The notes under the pieces are model-generated. The model had not been told where the DNA came from. It worked only from the letters and a program-made list of their open reading frames with translations, and made no database searches. The translations under genes were made by a program, and so were the position numbers. Shown piece by piece: positions 44,022 to 52,902 of a DNA stretch of 64,000 nucleotides (position 1 is the first letter of the stretch; each line of letters begins with the position of its first letter). This stretch comes from Opitutales bacterium (lineage in GTDB: Bacteria; Verrucomicrobiota; Verrucomicrobiia; Opitutales; T3Sed10-336): the NCBI GenBank assembly GCA_007130045.1, contig SLTG01000102.1, positions 1 to 64,000 on the forward strand, given 5' to 3'.

Positions 44022-46379
44022 ATGAAAATATCATTCGATACCAAGACCGTTTCACTTTCCATTGGGGAGTTCTCCGAGTTCACGGTGGCGCCGGTTTCGT
44101 CGGGGGACGTGCGGGGCGGCGGTCTCTGGCGGGCGCAGGTGGGAACGTCATGGCACGGGGAATTGCGAACGCGCTCCGCAAGCGAGAGGCCGGGCGCGTG
44201 TTTTGAAGTCCCGGTCGGCGGTCGCTGGATTCACAAGGACTGGATTGTCGAACTCCAGGGCCGCATCGACCAGGTGCTGCCCGACGGCGACGACGTTCTC
44301 CTGCGCGAAGTCAAGACGGTCACCTTTCCGCTCCCGGCGTCGGAAAGCGACCTGCGCGAGACCCACCCCGCCTATTTCCGCCAGCTCGCCGCCTACCAGT
44401 CCCTCTATCGTTTCAGCTATCGGGACCGGGAACAGTTCGAACTTCCGCGAGCGGAAATATTCTTCCTCGAAATCGGCACGGGGCTGTCCCAGGCGGTTCC
44501 GCTCGGCCCGGAGGACAAGGACTTGTTTGAAAACCAGGTCGCGTCGCTGGTCGAATTCCTCCAGCTCCGAGAATCCCATCTGCGGCGGCTGCGGACCTGC
44601 CGCATCCTTTCCCCGTTTCCCGAACCGCGTCCCGGCCAGGAAGACGTCTCCGATCGCCTGGCACATGCCGTAAGGAAAAACTCGATACTGCTTTTCCATG
44701 CGCCGACCGGCTTCGGCAAGACCGGCTACCTGCTGGAGATGGCGCTCAACGAACTCAAGGACGGCCGCGTCACCCGCATCGTTTACCTGACCGGTAAATC
44801 GACCGGCCAGATCCAGGTTCTTCGCCAGCTTGGCGCGATGCTGCCGGAGGACGCCCCGGTCTCCTGCATCCAGGTCCGAAACAAGAAGGACCACTGCATC
44901 AATTCCGTCTTTCACTGCTTCCGCGAAACCTGTCCCTACCTCGACGACCTTGAAGTCCGATGGAAAAAGAGCGGGCTTGGCGCGCTCATGTTTTCGGATC
45001 AAACCGAACTCACGCTCGACAGATTGCGCGATTCCGGAAAGCGCGCCTCGGTCTGCCCGTACGAGATCACACGCATGGCGCTTGCCGGAGCGGATATCTG
45101 GGTGGGCGACTACAATTACGTGTTTTCTCCATCCACTCGCTCGTTCTTCCACGAGCGGCCGGGCTTTGATCCCGCCCGCACCTTCCTCATCATAGACGAA
45201 GCCCACAACCTTCCTTCGCGCGTGGCCGACAACCACTCGGTTCGCATCGGCGTGGAAGAGGCACGCGATGTTCTCACCGAATTCACGTTCAAACCCGTCC
45301 CTCCCGGAATTCTCCGAAGCTGGGAAACGTTCATCGACCTGCTCTCCGGGCTTCGTCCGTGCGATCGAATCAATCCCTCCTCCGAAGCGGCCATCCGTTC
45401 CGCGGCACGGAATCTGGGCGAACAGTTTCTCTCGACACCTCCCGACTACGCATCCATGAGCCCCGAAACGCTCCAGCGGATCGACCATGCCGCCGGGCTC
45501 ACTCATTTGCTCGACAATCCCGATATCGAAAAACTACTCTGGGTCCCGCGCGAGGGAGTGCTCCAGTTGACCTGCCTGGATGCGTCCATTCCGCTCGGAG
45601 AAACGCTGCGATCGTTCCGGTCGGCGGCCCTGGCTTCGGCAACCTTCGGTCCGCACGATCATTTCATACGTGAATGCGGCCTGGAGGACACGACGGATTC
45701 CGTCGCCCGGGTCGAGGCACACGCCCCGTGGAGAAGCGGCGCCTACGATCTCGCCGTGGACCTGCGGGCCGACACCCGGTTCCGGCAGCGCGCCCGCCAC
45801 ATGCCTGTCATGGCCGAGACGGTCGCCCGCCTTTGCCGCCGGGCCTCCGGCCCCGTCGCTGTCTTCTTCCCCTCATACCGTTACGCGCGCGACTTGCTCG
45901 ACGAACTTGAGAGCCGGTTTTCCGAAATCCGCGTCTCCCTCCAGGAACGCCGGGACAGCCTGGCCGAACAAACCTCGTTCATCGAGGAGTCCCTGCTCCT
46001 GTCGGACGCCCTTTTTCTGATCCTGGGCAGCAGCTACACCGAAAGCATCGACCTGCTCGGAGGGCGGATCGAATACGCGCTCGTCGCCGGACCCGCGCTT
46101 CCGGAAGTCAACGCGGTGCAAAAGGCGCGCATGGAATCCGGGCGCGACGGAGACGAAGCGGACCGCAACGAACGCTTCCGCAGCGTTTACCAGATCCCCG
46201 GCATGCGAAAGGTCAACCAGGCCATCGGGCGACTGGTGCGTGCCCCCGGGCACCGTGCCCGCATCCTGTTGCTTTGTCGCAGATTTGCAGAAACGTCCTA
46301 CCGGGAGCTTCTCAATCCGGACCTTCGGCCGACCACATGGATCGCCACAGATGAAGACCTCGAAACCTGGCTCGAATGA
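44022..46379 (+). CDS. Nuclease-helicase fusion: PD-(D/E)XK domain plus XPD/DinG-type helicase
   Basis: A 785-residue protein with two parts. The first 200 residues look like a RecB/Cas4-type nuclease: GRIDQV (D83), LLREVKT (E96 and K98) and RQLAAYQSLY (QxxxY), with a possible His45 in SWHGEL. The rest is a DEAD2/XPD-like helicase: Walker A-like FHAPTGFGKTGYLL (about residue 220), four cysteines for an iron-sulfur cluster between about 280 and 350, motif II LIIDEAHNLPS, and a late motif IPGMRKVNQAIGRLVRAPG. No signal peptide. It differs from the plain DinG at 23 kb. It would nick or chew DNA while unwinding; a role in repair or in defence against foreign DNA is possible. ATG 44022 gives the best start; ATG 43983 adds 13 residues. 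Confidence 0.75.
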   Translation: MKISFDTKTVSLSIGEFSEFTVAPVSSGDVRGGGLWRAQVGTSWHGELRTRSASERPGACFEVPVGGRWIHKDWIVELQGRIDQVLPDGDDVLLREVKTVTFPLPASESDLRETHPAYFRQLAAYQSLYRFSYRDREQFELPRAEIFFLEIGTGLSQAVPLGPEDKDLFENQVASLVEFLQLRESHLRRLRTCRILSPFPEPRPGQEDVSDRLAHAVRKNSILLFHAPTGFGKTGYLLEMALNELKDGRVTRIVYLTGKSTGQIQVLRQLGAMLPEDAPVSCIQVRNKKDHCINSVFHCFRETCPYLDDLEVRWKKSGLGALMFSDQTELTLDRLRDSGKRASVCPYEITRMALAGADIWVGDYNYVFSPSTRSFFHERPGFDPARTFLIIDEAHNLPSRVADNHSVRIGVEEARDVLTEFTFKPVPPGILRSWETFIDLLSGLRPCDRINPSSEAAIRSAARNLGEQFLSTPPDYASMSPETLQRIDHAAGLTHLLDNPDIEKLLWVPREGVLQLTCLDASIPLGETLRSFRSAALASATFGPHDHFIRECGLEDTTDSVARVEAHAPWRSGAYDLAVDLRADTRFRQRARHMPVMAETVARLCRRASGPVAVFFPSYRYARDLLDELESRFSEIRVSLQERRDSLAEQTSFIEESLLLSDALFLILGSSYTESIDLLGGRIEYALVAGPALPEVNAVQKARMESGRDGDEADRNERFRSVYQIPGMRKVNQAIGRLVRAPGHRARILLLCRRFAETSYRELLNPDLRPTTWIATDEDLETWLE

Positions 46380-46551
46380 TCAGTCTCTTCGGTATATCCA
46401 TAGTTTTCATCATCTACCTCCCTTGCCCTACATCATAACATCCCACTCTTTGATTCTCAAGGAATAAGCAATAGACAAAGCCCCTGCCCGCCGCGTCCCG
46501 CTTCCGCCTTTTTTCTTTACCTGCCTTTTCAATTTCATCCTAATTGCGGAA

Positions 46552-47100
46552 ATGGCTTATTCCCGAACGATCGGCTCACAGGAAATTCATGGTGCGATCG
46601 ACCGCATGGTCGAAGCCGTCGCCGGCGCCCACCGGGAAACATCGAAGCTGGGTATCCTCGGGATTTCCGACGGGGGAATTCTCCTGTCGCAACGGCTCGC
46701 TCGGGGCGTTTCCGAGAAGCTTGGACGGGAAATCCCTTTCGGGGTCATCGACATTTCCTTCCATAGGGACGACATTTCGACGAATCCCATTCCCAAGGCA
46801 TCGAACCCCACATCGATCCCGTTCGATATCCAGAATGCGACGGTCATCCTCGCCGACGACGTCCTGTCAACCGGCCGGAGCCTTCGCGCCGCGATCAACG
46901 AAATCTTCGACCAGGGACGTCCCGCCCGCCTGCAGGCCGCGGCTCTCTTCGACCGCGGCGGAAGGCTGCTGCCGCTTCGGCCGGATTTCACCGGATTCGA
47001 GGAATTCGTCCCTAAGGACCACAATGTCGCGGTCCTGCTTTCCGAGGACGATCCCTCGAACGACGAGATCCGAATCTCCGAACAGGCAAACTGTAAATGA
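46552..47100 (+). CDS. pyrR: Bifunctional pyr operon regulator / uracil phosphoribosyltransferase
   Basis: A 182-residue phosphoribosyltransferase-fold protein. The PRPP-binding motif is VILADDVLSTGRSLRAA, and GILGISDGGILLSQRLAR, IPFGVIDISFHRDD fit PyrR. In many bacteria PyrR binds pyr mRNA in response to UMP/UTP to end transcription early, and also makes UMP from uracil. Its gene begins the pyrR-pyrB-pyrC unit and overlaps pyrB by four bases (ATGA). No clear attenuator hairpin is visible in 46380-46551, so RNA control of this operon is not demonstrated. Confidence 0.9.
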   Translation: MAYSRTIGSQEIHGAIDRMVEAVAGAHRETSKLGILGISDGGILLSQRLARGVSEKLGREIPFGVIDISFHRDDISTNPIPKASNPTSIPFDIQNATVILADDVLSTGRSLRAAINEIFDQGRPARLQAAALFDRGGRLLPLRPDFTGFEEFVPKDHNVAVLLSEDDPSNDEIRISEQANCK

Positions 47101-48047
47101 GCTGGACGAAAACACATCTGGTCGGCATCGAAGACCTCACGCTCGACGAACTGGAGACCATTTTCCGTGTGACCACGTCCTTCAAGGGCATCCTGACGCG
47201 CACAGTCAAGAAGGTCCCGGCGCTTCGGGGAAAAACCGTGGTGAATCTCTTCCTCGAGCCGAGCACCCGAACGCGGGTTGCTTTCGAAATGGCCGCCAAG
47301 CGGCTCAGTGCGGATGTCGTCTCCGTTATGGGCTCCGCAAGCAGCATCGTCAAAGGGGAAACCCTCCGCGACACCGCGCTGAACATTCAGGCGCTCAACG
47401 CGGACATTATCGTCATCCGCCATACCGCCGCCGGCGCGCCGGCCTACCTCTCCCGGATCAGCAGCATTCCCATCATCAACGCCGGCGACGGCGCCCACGA
47501 GCATCCCACACAGGCCCTGCTCGACTGCTTCACGATGCGCGAACACCTCGGCGACCTGAAAGGACGAAAGGTGACAATTCTCGGAGACATCCTGTTCAGC
47601 CGGGTTGCGCGGTCGAATCTCTGGGCGTTGACCAAGCTCGGCGCCGAGGTCACCGTCGCGGGCCCGTCCACGCTGGTGCCATCCGCCTTCAAACATTTCG
47701 GCGTCACCGTGTGCCACGATCTGAAGACGGCCCTCGCCGACGCCGACGCCGTCATGCTGCTCCGGATCCAGCACGAACGCCAGGCCGTGGCGCATTTCCC
47801 CTCGCTCGGAGAGTATACGAGCATGTTCGGGCTCAACAAAACGCGTGCATCCTGGCTCAAACCCGACGCCATCATCATGCACCCCGGTCCCATCAACCGC
47901 GGCGTGGAGATCGATTCCGACCTCGCCGATTCCAGCCGCTCGGTCATCCTGCAGCAGGTCACCAACGGAATCGCCACCCGAATGGCGGTCCTCTACCTTT
48001 GTTCGGGCGGTACACCCGAAGCCCTTGGAGAAACCAGCGATGAGTAA
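47097..48047 (+). CDS. pyrB: Aspartate carbamoyltransferase catalytic subunit
   Basis: A 316-residue enzyme that joins carbamoyl phosphate and aspartate in pyrimidine synthesis. Motifs are NLFLEPSTRTRVAFEMAAKRL (carbamoyl phosphate site), GDGAHEHPTQALLDCFTMRE, KVTILGDILFSRVARSN and IIMHPGPINRGVEID. Length is normal and no fused regulatory domain is seen. Overlaps the pyrR stop (ATGA) and the pyrC start by eight bases, so all three are translationally linked. Confidence 0.95.
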   Translation: MSWTKTHLVGIEDLTLDELETIFRVTTSFKGILTRTVKKVPALRGKTVVNLFLEPSTRTRVAFEMAAKRLSADVVSVMGSASSIVKGETLRDTALNIQALNADIIVIRHTAAGAPAYLSRISSIPIINAGDGAHEHPTQALLDCFTMREHLGDLKGRKVTILGDILFSRVARSNLWALTKLGAEVTVAGPSTLVPSAFKHFGVTVCHDLKTALADADAVMLLRIQHERQAVAHFPSLGEYTSMFGLNKTRASWLKPDAIIMHPGPINRGVEIDSDLADSSRSVILQQVTNGIATRMAVLYLCSGGTPEALGETSDE

Positions 48048-49338
48048 GCACGCCCTCTGGATCAAGAACGGACGCATCATCGATCCGGCCGCACGCCGCG
48101 ACGAGACGGGAGACCTGTTCGCGGTCGACGGATCCATCCGGAAAAGTCTCACCCCCGCGCAGAAGAAATCGGCCGAAGTGATCGACGCAAACGGATTGGT
48201 CGTCTGCCCGGGCCTGGTGGACATCCACGTACACCTGCGCGAACCCGGCCAGACGCACAAGGAAACGATCGCCACCGGGACCCGCGCCGCAGCAGCAGGC
48301 GGGTTCACCACCGTCGTCTGCATGCCGAACACCTCCCCGCCCGCGGACAACGCCGGTACCATTCAGTATATTCTCGACACCATCAAACGCGATGCGTTGG
48401 TCAACGTCCTCCCCACCGGATGCATCACCGAGAAGATGGAAGGGAAGCACCTGGCGCCGATCGGTTCGCTCAAGCGTGCCGGCGTGATCGCCATCACCGA
48501 CGACGGGCTCTGTGTCCAGAACAACGAGATTATGCGGCGCGCCGTCGAATACGCCAACATGTTCGACCTGCTGGTCATGGACCACTGCCAGGACGCCGCA
48601 TTGACCGAAAACGCGGTGATGAACGAGGGCGACTGGTCCCTGCGCCTGGGTCTCAAGGGTTGGCCGGGCGCCGCCGAGGATGTGATCGTCTCGCGCAACG
48701 TAATCCTCTCGACGCTGACCGGAGCGCGTATCCACTGCCAGCACATCAGCTCCGCGAACGCGGTCGATATTATCCGCAGGGCCAAGCAGCGCGGCGTGCG
48801 CATCTCGGCGGAAGTCTGTCCTCACCATCTCGCGCTCACCGACGCCTGCCTGAAGACCTACGACACCCATTTCAAGATGAATCCCCCGCTGCGAACCGAG
48901 GAAGACCGCCGCGCGATCATCGAAGGCATCAAGGACGGCACGCTCGACTGCATCGCCACCGATCACGCCCCGCACACCGATTACGAAAAAGACCAGGAAT
49001 TCGATTACGCGCCCTTCGGCATCATCGGACTGGAAACCGCGCTGGCCGTCTCCCTGGAGGTCCTCTTCCACAGCGGGGAAATGTCCCTTTCCGAAACCCT
49101 CGGGCTCCTCACCCGCAAGCCCTCAACCGTTGTGGGCATCGACAGAGGGACGCTGCGAACCGGCGCCCCCGCCGACATCACCCTTTTCGATCCCGACGAA
49201 GCCTGGGAAGTGGATCCGGCGCGCTTTTTCAGCCAATCGTGCAACTCTCCCTGGAACTACAAATCGCTGAAAGGACGCGTAAAAACAACGCTCGTGGGGG
49301 GTGAAATTGTGTTTAATCGGGGTAATGTGGTTCGGTAA
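48040..49338 (+). CDS. pyrC: Dihydroorotase, class I (PyrC/AllB type)
   Basis: A 432-residue zinc amidohydrolase that closes carbamoyl-aspartate to dihydroorotate. Metal ligands are in CPGLVDIHVHLREPGQTHKETI, HCQHISSANAVDI, CPHHLALT, and DCIATDHAPHTDYEK; the catalytic aspartate is in the last. This is a longer class I enzyme of the type that can be active on its own. Its stop codon at 49336-49338 shares a base with the following CPBP gene, so the downstream gene may be co-transcribed. No carA/carB or pyrD is in the window. Confidence 0.95.
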   Translation: MSKHALWIKNGRIIDPAARRDETGDLFAVDGSIRKSLTPAQKKSAEVIDANGLVVCPGLVDIHVHLREPGQTHKETIATGTRAAAAGGFTTVVCMPNTSPPADNAGTIQYILDTIKRDALVNVLPTGCITEKMEGKHLAPIGSLKRAGVIAITDDGLCVQNNEIMRRAVEYANMFDLLVMDHCQDAALTENAVMNEGDWSLRLGLKGWPGAAEDVIVSRNVILSTLTGARIHCQHISSANAVDIIRRAKQRGVRISAEVCPHHLALTDACLKTYDTHFKMNPPLRTEEDRRAIIEGIKDGTLDCIATDHAPHTDYEKDQEFDYAPFGIIGLETALAVSLEVLFHSGEMSLSETLGLLTRKPSTVVGIDRGTLRTGAPADITLFDPDEAWEVDPARFFSQSCNSPWNYKSLKGRVKTTLVGGEIVFNRGNVVR

Positions 49339-50177
49339 TGCCTGATGTGACACCGCCCGTCTCCGTCATCTACTACCAGGGAGTGATTCTCCTGGTCGGA
49401 TTCGTTGTCCTGATTCATAGCCTGAGCACCCAGGCCTTCCGCCTGAAGGACGGCGGACGGACGCCGACCTGGCGGATATCGCCTGCGGACTTCGGGATAT
49501 TCGTGATTTCCCTCTTCTTTGCGGTGCTCATCGTTCAAATAAGTGTCGCCTCCTTCGCAATCAAGGATTTCGAGCCCGGCGATGAAACTTCTCCGGCCGG
49601 GGTCGTCGTTTTCGGTTCGCTCTTTCATCTGACCTGTATCGGCGTTTTCCTTGGTTTTCGAAAAGCCTTCCCCAAGAGTTTTCGGAATCCTTTGAATTCC
49701 GTGAGAATCTCCTGGTTCGCTGCGGGCGGGTTCGCTTTCTACGCCTTTCTGGCCATTCTGCCTGTGCTCTCGATCGGCACTCTTGTGTGGATGGAGATCC
49801 TCGAAGCAGTTGGGATCACTCCACAACCCCAGGATGTCGTGGAAACGTTTTTCGCTATCGACTCACACGCCATGATGTTGGGCATGCTGGTCGTGGTGGT
49901 CATTCTCGCACCGGTCAGCGAAGAAATTATTTTCCGCGGATGCCTCTATCGGTTCCTCAAGGAGCGCATGCCAATGTGGATTGCGATTGCCGCAAGCGCC
50001 GTCTTGTTTTCCCTCATGCACCGGAACTCGATGGGCTTTGTCGCCCTCGGCCTCCTGGGCGCCTTGCTGTGCGTGGTGTACGAGCGCACGGGAAGCCTCA
50101 AGGTTCCGATCCTTCTTCACGCGATCTTCAACCTGAACACCGTGATTCTCATCCTGATGCATAACGGCTCGGAATGA
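49338..50177 (+). CDS. CPBP-family intramembrane protease
   Basis: A 279-residue membrane protein with about seven to eight hydrophobic segments. The three CPBP (Abi) motifs are present: SEEIIFRGCLYRFL (paired Glu and Arg), LFSLMHRNSMGF, and PILLHAIFNLN (His and Asn). Enzymes of this family include Rce1 prenyl-protein peptidases and bacteriocin-immunity proteins; the bacterial function is usually unknown. The start overlaps the last base of the pyrC stop region, which suggests translational coupling to a pyrimidine operon without a clear functional reason. Confidence 0.85.
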   Translation: MPDVTPPVSVIYYQGVILLVGFVVLIHSLSTQAFRLKDGGRTPTWRISPADFGIFVISLFFAVLIVQISVASFAIKDFEPGDETSPAGVVVFGSLFHLTCIGVFLGFRKAFPKSFRNPLNSVRISWFAAGGFAFYAFLAILPVLSIGTLVWMEILEAVGITPQPQDVVETFFAIDSHAMMLGMLVVVVILAPVSEEIIFRGCLYRFLKERMPMWIAIAASAVLFSLMHRNSMGFVALGLLGALLCVVYERTGSLKVPILLHAIFNLNTVILILMHNGSE

Positions 50178-50431
50178 ACGCAAGTGCCCGTCCGGATACG
50201 GCGTGCCCGGCCCCCGGCGGTTTGGTCGTGGCCGGGGCACGATTGGGAAAGCACCGTTCCCCGGTACGCCCGGACAAACTTGAGACAAGCCGGTAATCAA
50301 CTGGAAACGCGGTTATTTGACTGGGGCCTTAAGGTTCCAAGTTCATTATTGCCATGATCGAGGTATAGATTGGATGCTATCATTGTCTTGAAATCCTCGG
50401 CCTTTCCCGGTTTGACTTCAGCACACGGTTC

Positions 50432-51466
50432 ATGAACTTCACGGACTTGGCATTTTCGGTTGAAGGACGGATAAACCGGGTCGTTTTCTGGAAGGCCCTC
50501 GTCCCTCTGGTCCTGATCGGTTGGATCGGGTTTACCCTTGCCGAGGCGGCGGAGGGTTTGGCGGCCCTGGCCGGGTGGATCATTCTCACCGCGTTGATCT
50601 GGCCTCTCGTGGCGGTGTCCGTCAAGCGGTGGCATGATCGCGACAAATCCGCCTGGTGGTGCCTGCTGATGCTTGTGCCGGCGGCCGGACACATCTGGTG
50701 GCTGGTCGAACTCGGGTTCTTTCAGGGCACGTCCGGACCCAATCGCTTCGGTTATCCCATCGACGTCCCGAAGGAGAAGCGCCCGCGCGCCTCCCATCCG
50801 CGGCCCAAAAAAGCCGGTTGGACCGCCCGATCCCGTTCCTCAACACGGATTCTTCCCCCAAGCTATCCCGACCTCATGGCCATGTTCGCGAAACTGGCCA
50901 AATGCGACGGTCCGATCAGCAGAGCGGAAATCAGCGTGCTGGACTCGCACATGGCCGACTCCCTGGCTCTTTCGTCACAGGCGCGGAAAGAAGCGATCCG
51001 TGAGTTCCGCGCGGCAAGGGATTCCGGAATGTCCTTCGAAACCCACGCCCGGCGATTCTTCAAGCATCATTCCGAGGACTCGCAATTCCTTGCCCAGGTC
51101 ATCGACATGCTGGTCTCACTTGCTATGGCCGACGGCAACCTGAAACGGCGCGAAGTTCTTTTTCTCGACCTTGTCGTCGCGATATTCGGGGTGAGCAGCA
51201 GGAAGTATTACGAGTGCAAATACGGCGAATCCGGCCCCCGCGTCGACGCCACCTCCCTTCCCGAAGAAAAGGAGTACGCCCGCACCCTCGGGCTGACCGG
51301 GCGCGTGTCGCGGGGCGAGATCCGCAAAGCCTACCGCGGCCTCGTCGGCCAGTATCATCCCGACAAGGTCTCTCACCTCGGTCCGCGCCTCCGCGAGGTC
51401 GCCGGCAACGAAATCAAGAAAATCAACGAAGCCTACGAGTTCTTTCGCAAGAAATACGACCTGTAA
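50432..51466 (+). CDS. DUF805 membrane - TerB - J-domain fusion protein
   Basis: A 344-residue protein with three modules. Residues about 1-110 are a DUF805-type membrane region (FSVEGRINRVVFWKALVPLV, VSVKRWHDRDKSAWW). Residues about 145-265 are a helical TerB/DjlA-like domain (AMFAKLAKCDGPISRAEI, SLAMADGNLKRREVLFLDLVVAIFG). Residues about 280-344 are a J domain with the essential HPD tripeptide in GLVGQYHPDKVSHLG. TerB followed by a J domain is the arrangement of DjlA, which activates DnaK at the inner membrane; a DUF805 anchor in front is unusual. Bases 50178-50431 contain no gene. Confidence 0.75.
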   Translation: MNFTDLAFSVEGRINRVVFWKALVPLVLIGWIGFTLAEAAEGLAALAGWIILTALIWPLVAVSVKRWHDRDKSAWWCLLMLVPAAGHIWWLVELGFFQGTSGPNRFGYPIDVPKEKRPRASHPRPKKAGWTARSRSSTRILPPSYPDLMAMFAKLAKCDGPISRAEISVLDSHMADSLALSSQARKEAIREFRAARDSGMSFETHARRFFKHHSEDSQFLAQVIDMLVSLAMADGNLKRREVLFLDLVVAIFGVSSRKYYECKYGESGPRVDATSLPEEKEYARTLGLTGRVSRGEIRKAYRGLVGQYHPDKVSHLGPRLREVAGNEIKKINEAYEFFRKKYDL

Positions 51467-51555
51467 CGCGGGAATCCCGGTTTCTTATTCAGCGCGGATC
51501 GGCCCTTCCTCAACGGGATTCGTCATGTTCCGTTCCGCTCTCTATAATGAAACAA

Positions 51556-51588
51556 GAAAAAGGCCGGGACGCCGCCCCGGCCTTTTTC
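51556..51588. terminator. Bidirectional intrinsic terminator
   Basis: GGCCGGG (51562-51568) pairs with CCCGGCC (51576-51582), with AAAAA before and TTTTT after. It sits between the convergent DUF805-TerB-J gene (+) and the Hsp20 pair (-) and can end both. Confidence 0.85.
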
Positions 51589-51628
51589 GTTTAATCATTT
51601 CGCTCCCGGCGGAGACGAATCGATCGAC

Positions 51629-52033
51629 TTACTCGATAGCGATCTTTTTCCGCTGGGCTCCTTTGCCCTTCGGAAGGGTCAAACGCAGGACGCCGTTCTT
51701 CAATTCGGCGTGTACGTTGTCCTGTTCCAGGCCTTCCGGAACCGTCAGGTGCAACCGGTATTCGATCGGGCCGGTTTCGGCCCAGACCGTATTCCAGTTT
51801 TCAGGCTTTTCCCAAGTGCGGTTCGCCGAAAGTACGAGTTCACGCCCTTCAACGGATAGATTCAGGTCATCCTTCTTTACCCCCGGGGTAAAGATTTCCA
51901 GCCCGAAGGCCTCACCGGATTCCTTGATCTCGTAGTGCGGCGTCACGGGATAATAACCCGTTTCTTCGCGCGCGGACCCTTCCCGGGACAAACGCCCGCT
52001 CTTTCTCGGGACAACTGTTTTTGAGAAGACCAT
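51629..52033 (-). CDS. Hsp20-family small heat shock protein (second of pair)
   Basis: A 134-residue chaperone. The alpha-crystallin domain spans about residues 35-130 (IKESGEAFGLEIFTPGVKKDDLNLSVEGRELVLSA, and LTVPEGLEQDNVHAELKNGVLRLTLPKG), with the final GVLxLTLPK motif. ATG 52033 follows a good ribosome site (AAGGAGGG, eight bases away); the longer frame to 52063 is not needed. It lies 30 bases after the first Hsp20 gene, and the two are clearly paralogues with related domains, presumably co-transcribed and induced by protein damage. Confidence 0.85.
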   Translation of the reverse strand: MVFSKTVVPRKSGRLSREGSAREETGYYPVTPHYEIKESGEAFGLEIFTPGVKKDDLNLSVEGRELVLSANRTWEKPENWNTVWAETGPIEYRLHLTVPEGLEQDNVHAELKNGVLRLTLPKGKGAQRKKIAIE

Positions 52034-52063
52034 GACTACATCCCTCCTTTCTTGTTCAAACAA

Positions 52064-52540
52064 TTACTTACCTTCTTCGATCATCACTTTCCGTGCCCGG
52101 GCTTCCTCCCTCTTGGGCAGGGTGACGGTCAGCACGCCATCCGCATAGGATGCCTTCACATCGTCTTCCGCAATCGCTTCCGGAATACGAATGCTCCGGC
52201 GAACTTCGAAGGACTGCGTTTCCTGGCCGTCTTCGGCAAAGCCCTTGCGGGAGCCGGTAACCGTCAGGATACCACGTTCCATTTCCACGTTGATCGCATC
52301 CTTCTCCATCCCCGGCAGATCCATGCGAACGTAGTAGTTTTCGCCGTCTTCAAACATGTCGGTCGCCGGACGAACGGTGGTGCGCTCACCCCGATAACCG
52401 TAGAAGTCGTCGTCGAACGCCAGATCAAGCAACCGGTCGAAGTTGCTCCCCCATTCACTCAACCGCGGCAATGCCGCTTCAAAAAACGGATCGCGGTGCG
52501 AAAACAGGGTGTTTGGTACATTTCTTTTAACGAGTCTCAT
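52064..52540 (-). CDS. Hsp20-family small heat shock protein (first of pair)
   Basis: A 158-residue chaperone. ATG 52540 (MRLVKRNVPNTLFSHRDPFF) follows a strong ribosome site AAAGGAGG, seven bases before the start. The alpha-crystallin domain covers about 55-155: EDGENYYVRMDLPGMEKDAINVEMERGILTVTG and IPEAIAEDDVKASYADGVLTVTLPKRE. It prevents aggregation of unfolded proteins. The upstream region 52541-52902 is shared with the divergent DUF151-PDZ gene; it contains TTGGCATTCCTTGGCAT direct repeats but no heat-shock promoter or CIRCE element that I can support. Confidence 0.9.
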   Translation of the reverse strand: MRLVKRNVPNTLFSHRDPFFEAALPRLSEWGSNFDRLLDLAFDDDFYGYRGERTTVRPATDMFEDGENYYVRMDLPGMEKDAINVEMERGILTVTGSRKGFAEDGQETQSFEVRRSIRIPEAIAEDDVKASYADGVLTVTLPKREEARARKVMIEEGK

Positions 52541-52902
52541 ACTGCCACCTCCTTTCTTAAAGAACTTACAGACTGAGTCATTCAGCTTCACTTGTACAAG
52601 TAGCTAAATCCATGCCAAGGAATGCCAAACTTAAAATTTTGATTATCAACATCCTATAAAGTGATACTTCGCTGACGAGCGGACGGATCGACCCAGCTCT
52701 GCGCCAATTCGTCACACTTGATTCGTCCGCTGTCTCATACCGCTGGAAACGAGCCTCGCCGTGCCGATTCGTCTTTGCCTTCGAACGCGATTACGAAAGC
52801 AAAACCGCGAACGCACGGGGATCGAGCGCACGAATACAACACAGATCCATAAAAATCGCGGTGCTTCTTGCCATTCGGAGTAATCTGTCCGATGATGCCC
52901 GG

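Noticed and set aside
46587-48362. A 591-codon minus-strand frame opposite pyrR-pyrB
   Set aside because: Both genes on the plus strand have complete family motifs and coupled starts; the opposite frame is a compositional shadow of high-GC codons.
52594-52660. Sigma-54-like TTGGCA...TTGGCAT site upstream of the Hsp20 pair
   Set aside because: The GG and GC elements are 9 bases apart, while sigma-54 promoters need 10, so it is more likely just a direct repeat.
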